Assembly (NCBI GenBank): GCA_024645065.1
Contig: JAHEGP010000044.1
Location: 1 to 16,208 of the forward strand
Length of the DNA: 16,208 nt
Reading direction: 5' to 3'
Source: Cellvibrionales bacterium
GTDB lineage: Bacteria; Pseudomonadota; Gammaproteobacteria; Pseudomonadales; JAHEGP01
Shown piece after piece: positions 15,277-16,208 of the stretch. The translations under genes were made by a program, and so were the position numbers. Each line of letters opens with the position of its first letter. Positions within the stretch are counted from its first letter, which is position 1. Under the pieces are notes generated by a model that saw nothing but the letters and a program-made list of their open reading frames with translations, ran no database searches and was not told the origin of the DNA.

Positions 15277-16208
15277 ATGGCGAAGCGAGTAGCAAGCTCC
15301 AAGTGGCTCAGCTGGCTGCGATTAACCTGCCTGGTGATGATGGTGGGGATGCCGGCGCTGGTCCGCGCCATCGAGTGGCCCCAGGAGGTCGACGCCAGGG
15401 AAGGGACTATCGTTGTATACCAGCCCCAGCCTGAAACCCTCAAGGGCAATACCCTTACCGGTCGCAGCGCGATGTCCCTTGAGCTCAAGAATGGTAAGGA
15501 ACCGATTTTTGGCGCTTTTTGGTTTACCGCGCGAATTGATAGCCAGGGTGGCGGTGACACCGTGCTGGTGCGTGATGTCAAGGTTACCAAGGTAAGTTGG
15601 CCAGACTCCAGAGATGCGGACGAACAACGGTTTACCCGCATCGTTGAAGACGCTATTCCCAGTGCCGGCTTCGAAATCTCCCGTGAACGACTGGCGGCCA
15701 GCCTGTCTTCCGCCGAGATCGAGCAAAGAAGCCTGGAGCAACTCAAGCATGACCCGCCGAAAATCATTTTCAATGAGCAGTTGGCTGTGCTGCTGCTCTA
15801 CGATGGTAAGCCCAGGTTCAAGCCGGTGGAAAACAGTTCCTATGAGCGCGCGCTGAATACGCCGCTGCTGGTTGCACGTCACCGCAAGACCAAAACCTGT
15901 TACCTCAGCAGCGGCTCCCTGTGGTACAAGGCCGGGGACCCCCTCGGCCCATGGACAGTGACCAATTCACCGCCATCGGATCTGGTGGCGATGGTTCCCG
16001 GGCCGGAGGATGCCGGTCCGCCGCCGTCGGTGGCGCCCATTATTGTCGTTGCCACCGAACCCACCGAGTTGGTGGTGTCCCAGGGCAGGCCCCAGTGGGA
16101 TTCGCTCTCTGGTGGCGAGGTGCTGTTTGTCAAGAATACCGAAACCCCCTGGCTGCGCGATCTACCTACCGGCAATATGTATATCCTGTTGTCCGGTCGT
16201 TGGTACCG
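15277..16208 (+). CDS. Secreted protein, possibly 'carbohydrate-binding family V/XII'-like (3' truncated by window edge)
   Basis: The frame is open to the last base, so at least 310 residues are visible and the gene continues. It starts with a basic n-region (MAKRVASSKW) and a hydrophobic core (CLVMMVGMPA) with a signal peptidase I site after LVRA. The mature protein begins 'IEWPQEVDAREGTIVVYQPQ' and 'LTGRSAMSLELKNGKEPIFG'. It then has 'VLVRDVKVTKVSWPD' and an alpha-helical part. A further strand-rich part follows with 'LYDGKPRFKPVENSSYERAL', 'CYLSSGSLWYKAG' and 'GPWTV'. These read like repeated WG-type strands. From memory this resembles large proteins annotated carbohydrate-binding family V/XII, whose function is unverified. 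Start: ATG 15277, with GTG 15274 in frame; GGAG at 15262-15265 suits either. Confidence 0.85.
   Translation, partial: MAKRVASSKWLSWLRLTCLVMMVGMPALVRAIEWPQEVDAREGTIVVYQPQPETLKGNTLTGRSAMSLELKNGKEPIFGAFWFTARIDSQGGGDTVLVRDVKVTKVSWPDSRDADEQRFTRIVEDAIPSAGFEISRERLAASLSSAEIEQRSLEQLKHDPPKIIFNEQLAVLLLYDGKPRFKPVENSSYERALNTPLLVARHRKTKTCYLSSGSLWYKAGDPLGPWTVTNSPPSDLVAMVPGPEDAGPPPSVAPIIVVATEPTELVVSQGRPQWDSLSGGEVLFVKNTETPWLRDLPTGNMYILLSGRWY

Noticed and set aside
15144..15773. 209-codon minus-strand frame
   Set aside because: It is antisense to the secreted protein starting at 15277, which has a signal peptide and ribosome site; the minus-strand product is Ser/Arg/Leu-rich without structure.

Overview
This is a chromosomal-type stretch of a fairly GC-rich Gram-negative bacterium. 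A zinc-dependent ChrR-type anti-sigma factor with its ECF sigma partner, an AsmA/YhdP-like envelope giant, an outer-membrane barrel candidate, a lipobox protein and LemA together point to Proteobacteria. A marine-type gammaproteobacterium is my best guess, but no 16S or other decisive marker is present. I see no tRNA, rRNA, CRISPR array, transposase or phage gene.

Layout. Positions 2-1102 (+) hold the 3' end of a DUF502-like membrane protein and a six-helix membrane protein, probably one operon. 1242-2102 (+) is a secreted, barrel-like protein. It converges on a very long AsmA-like gene (2174-5425, -). Divergent from that is lemA (5658-6206, +). LemA converges on a tightly packed three-gene minus-strand operon (9919 down to 6318). 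This operon encodes an all-helical TelA-like protein, a single-pass membrane protein that looks like DUF6384, and a long coiled-coil protein ending in a glycine-rich tail. 10342-11481 (+) is an unrecognised five-helix membrane protein with a large coiled-coil insert. 11534-12283 (-) is a short-chain dehydrogenase/reductase. It is divergent from the sigma/anti-sigma pair rpoE-chrR (12582-13824, +). A small lipoprotein (13986-14324, +) converges on a Nudix hydrolase (14346-14783, -). After a 490-bp gap the window ends inside a secreted protein starting at 15277 (+).

How the genes work together. The clearest regulatory unit is 11534-13824. The sigma factor and the anti-sigma factor keep all expected zinc and cupin ligands of the Rhodobacter singlet-oxygen system. 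The region between the sigma gene and the SDR gene holds two divergent copies of one promoter-like motif: an exact 12-mer beginning TGATCC, then 10 bp, then CGTA, in both copies. This predicts that the sigma factor drives its own operon and the SDR gene.

The second coherent unit is lemA with the three-gene operon at 6318-9919. The genes look like parts of an envelope-associated coiled-coil assembly. Its function is not known to me, and it is the best candidate here for an undescribed system.
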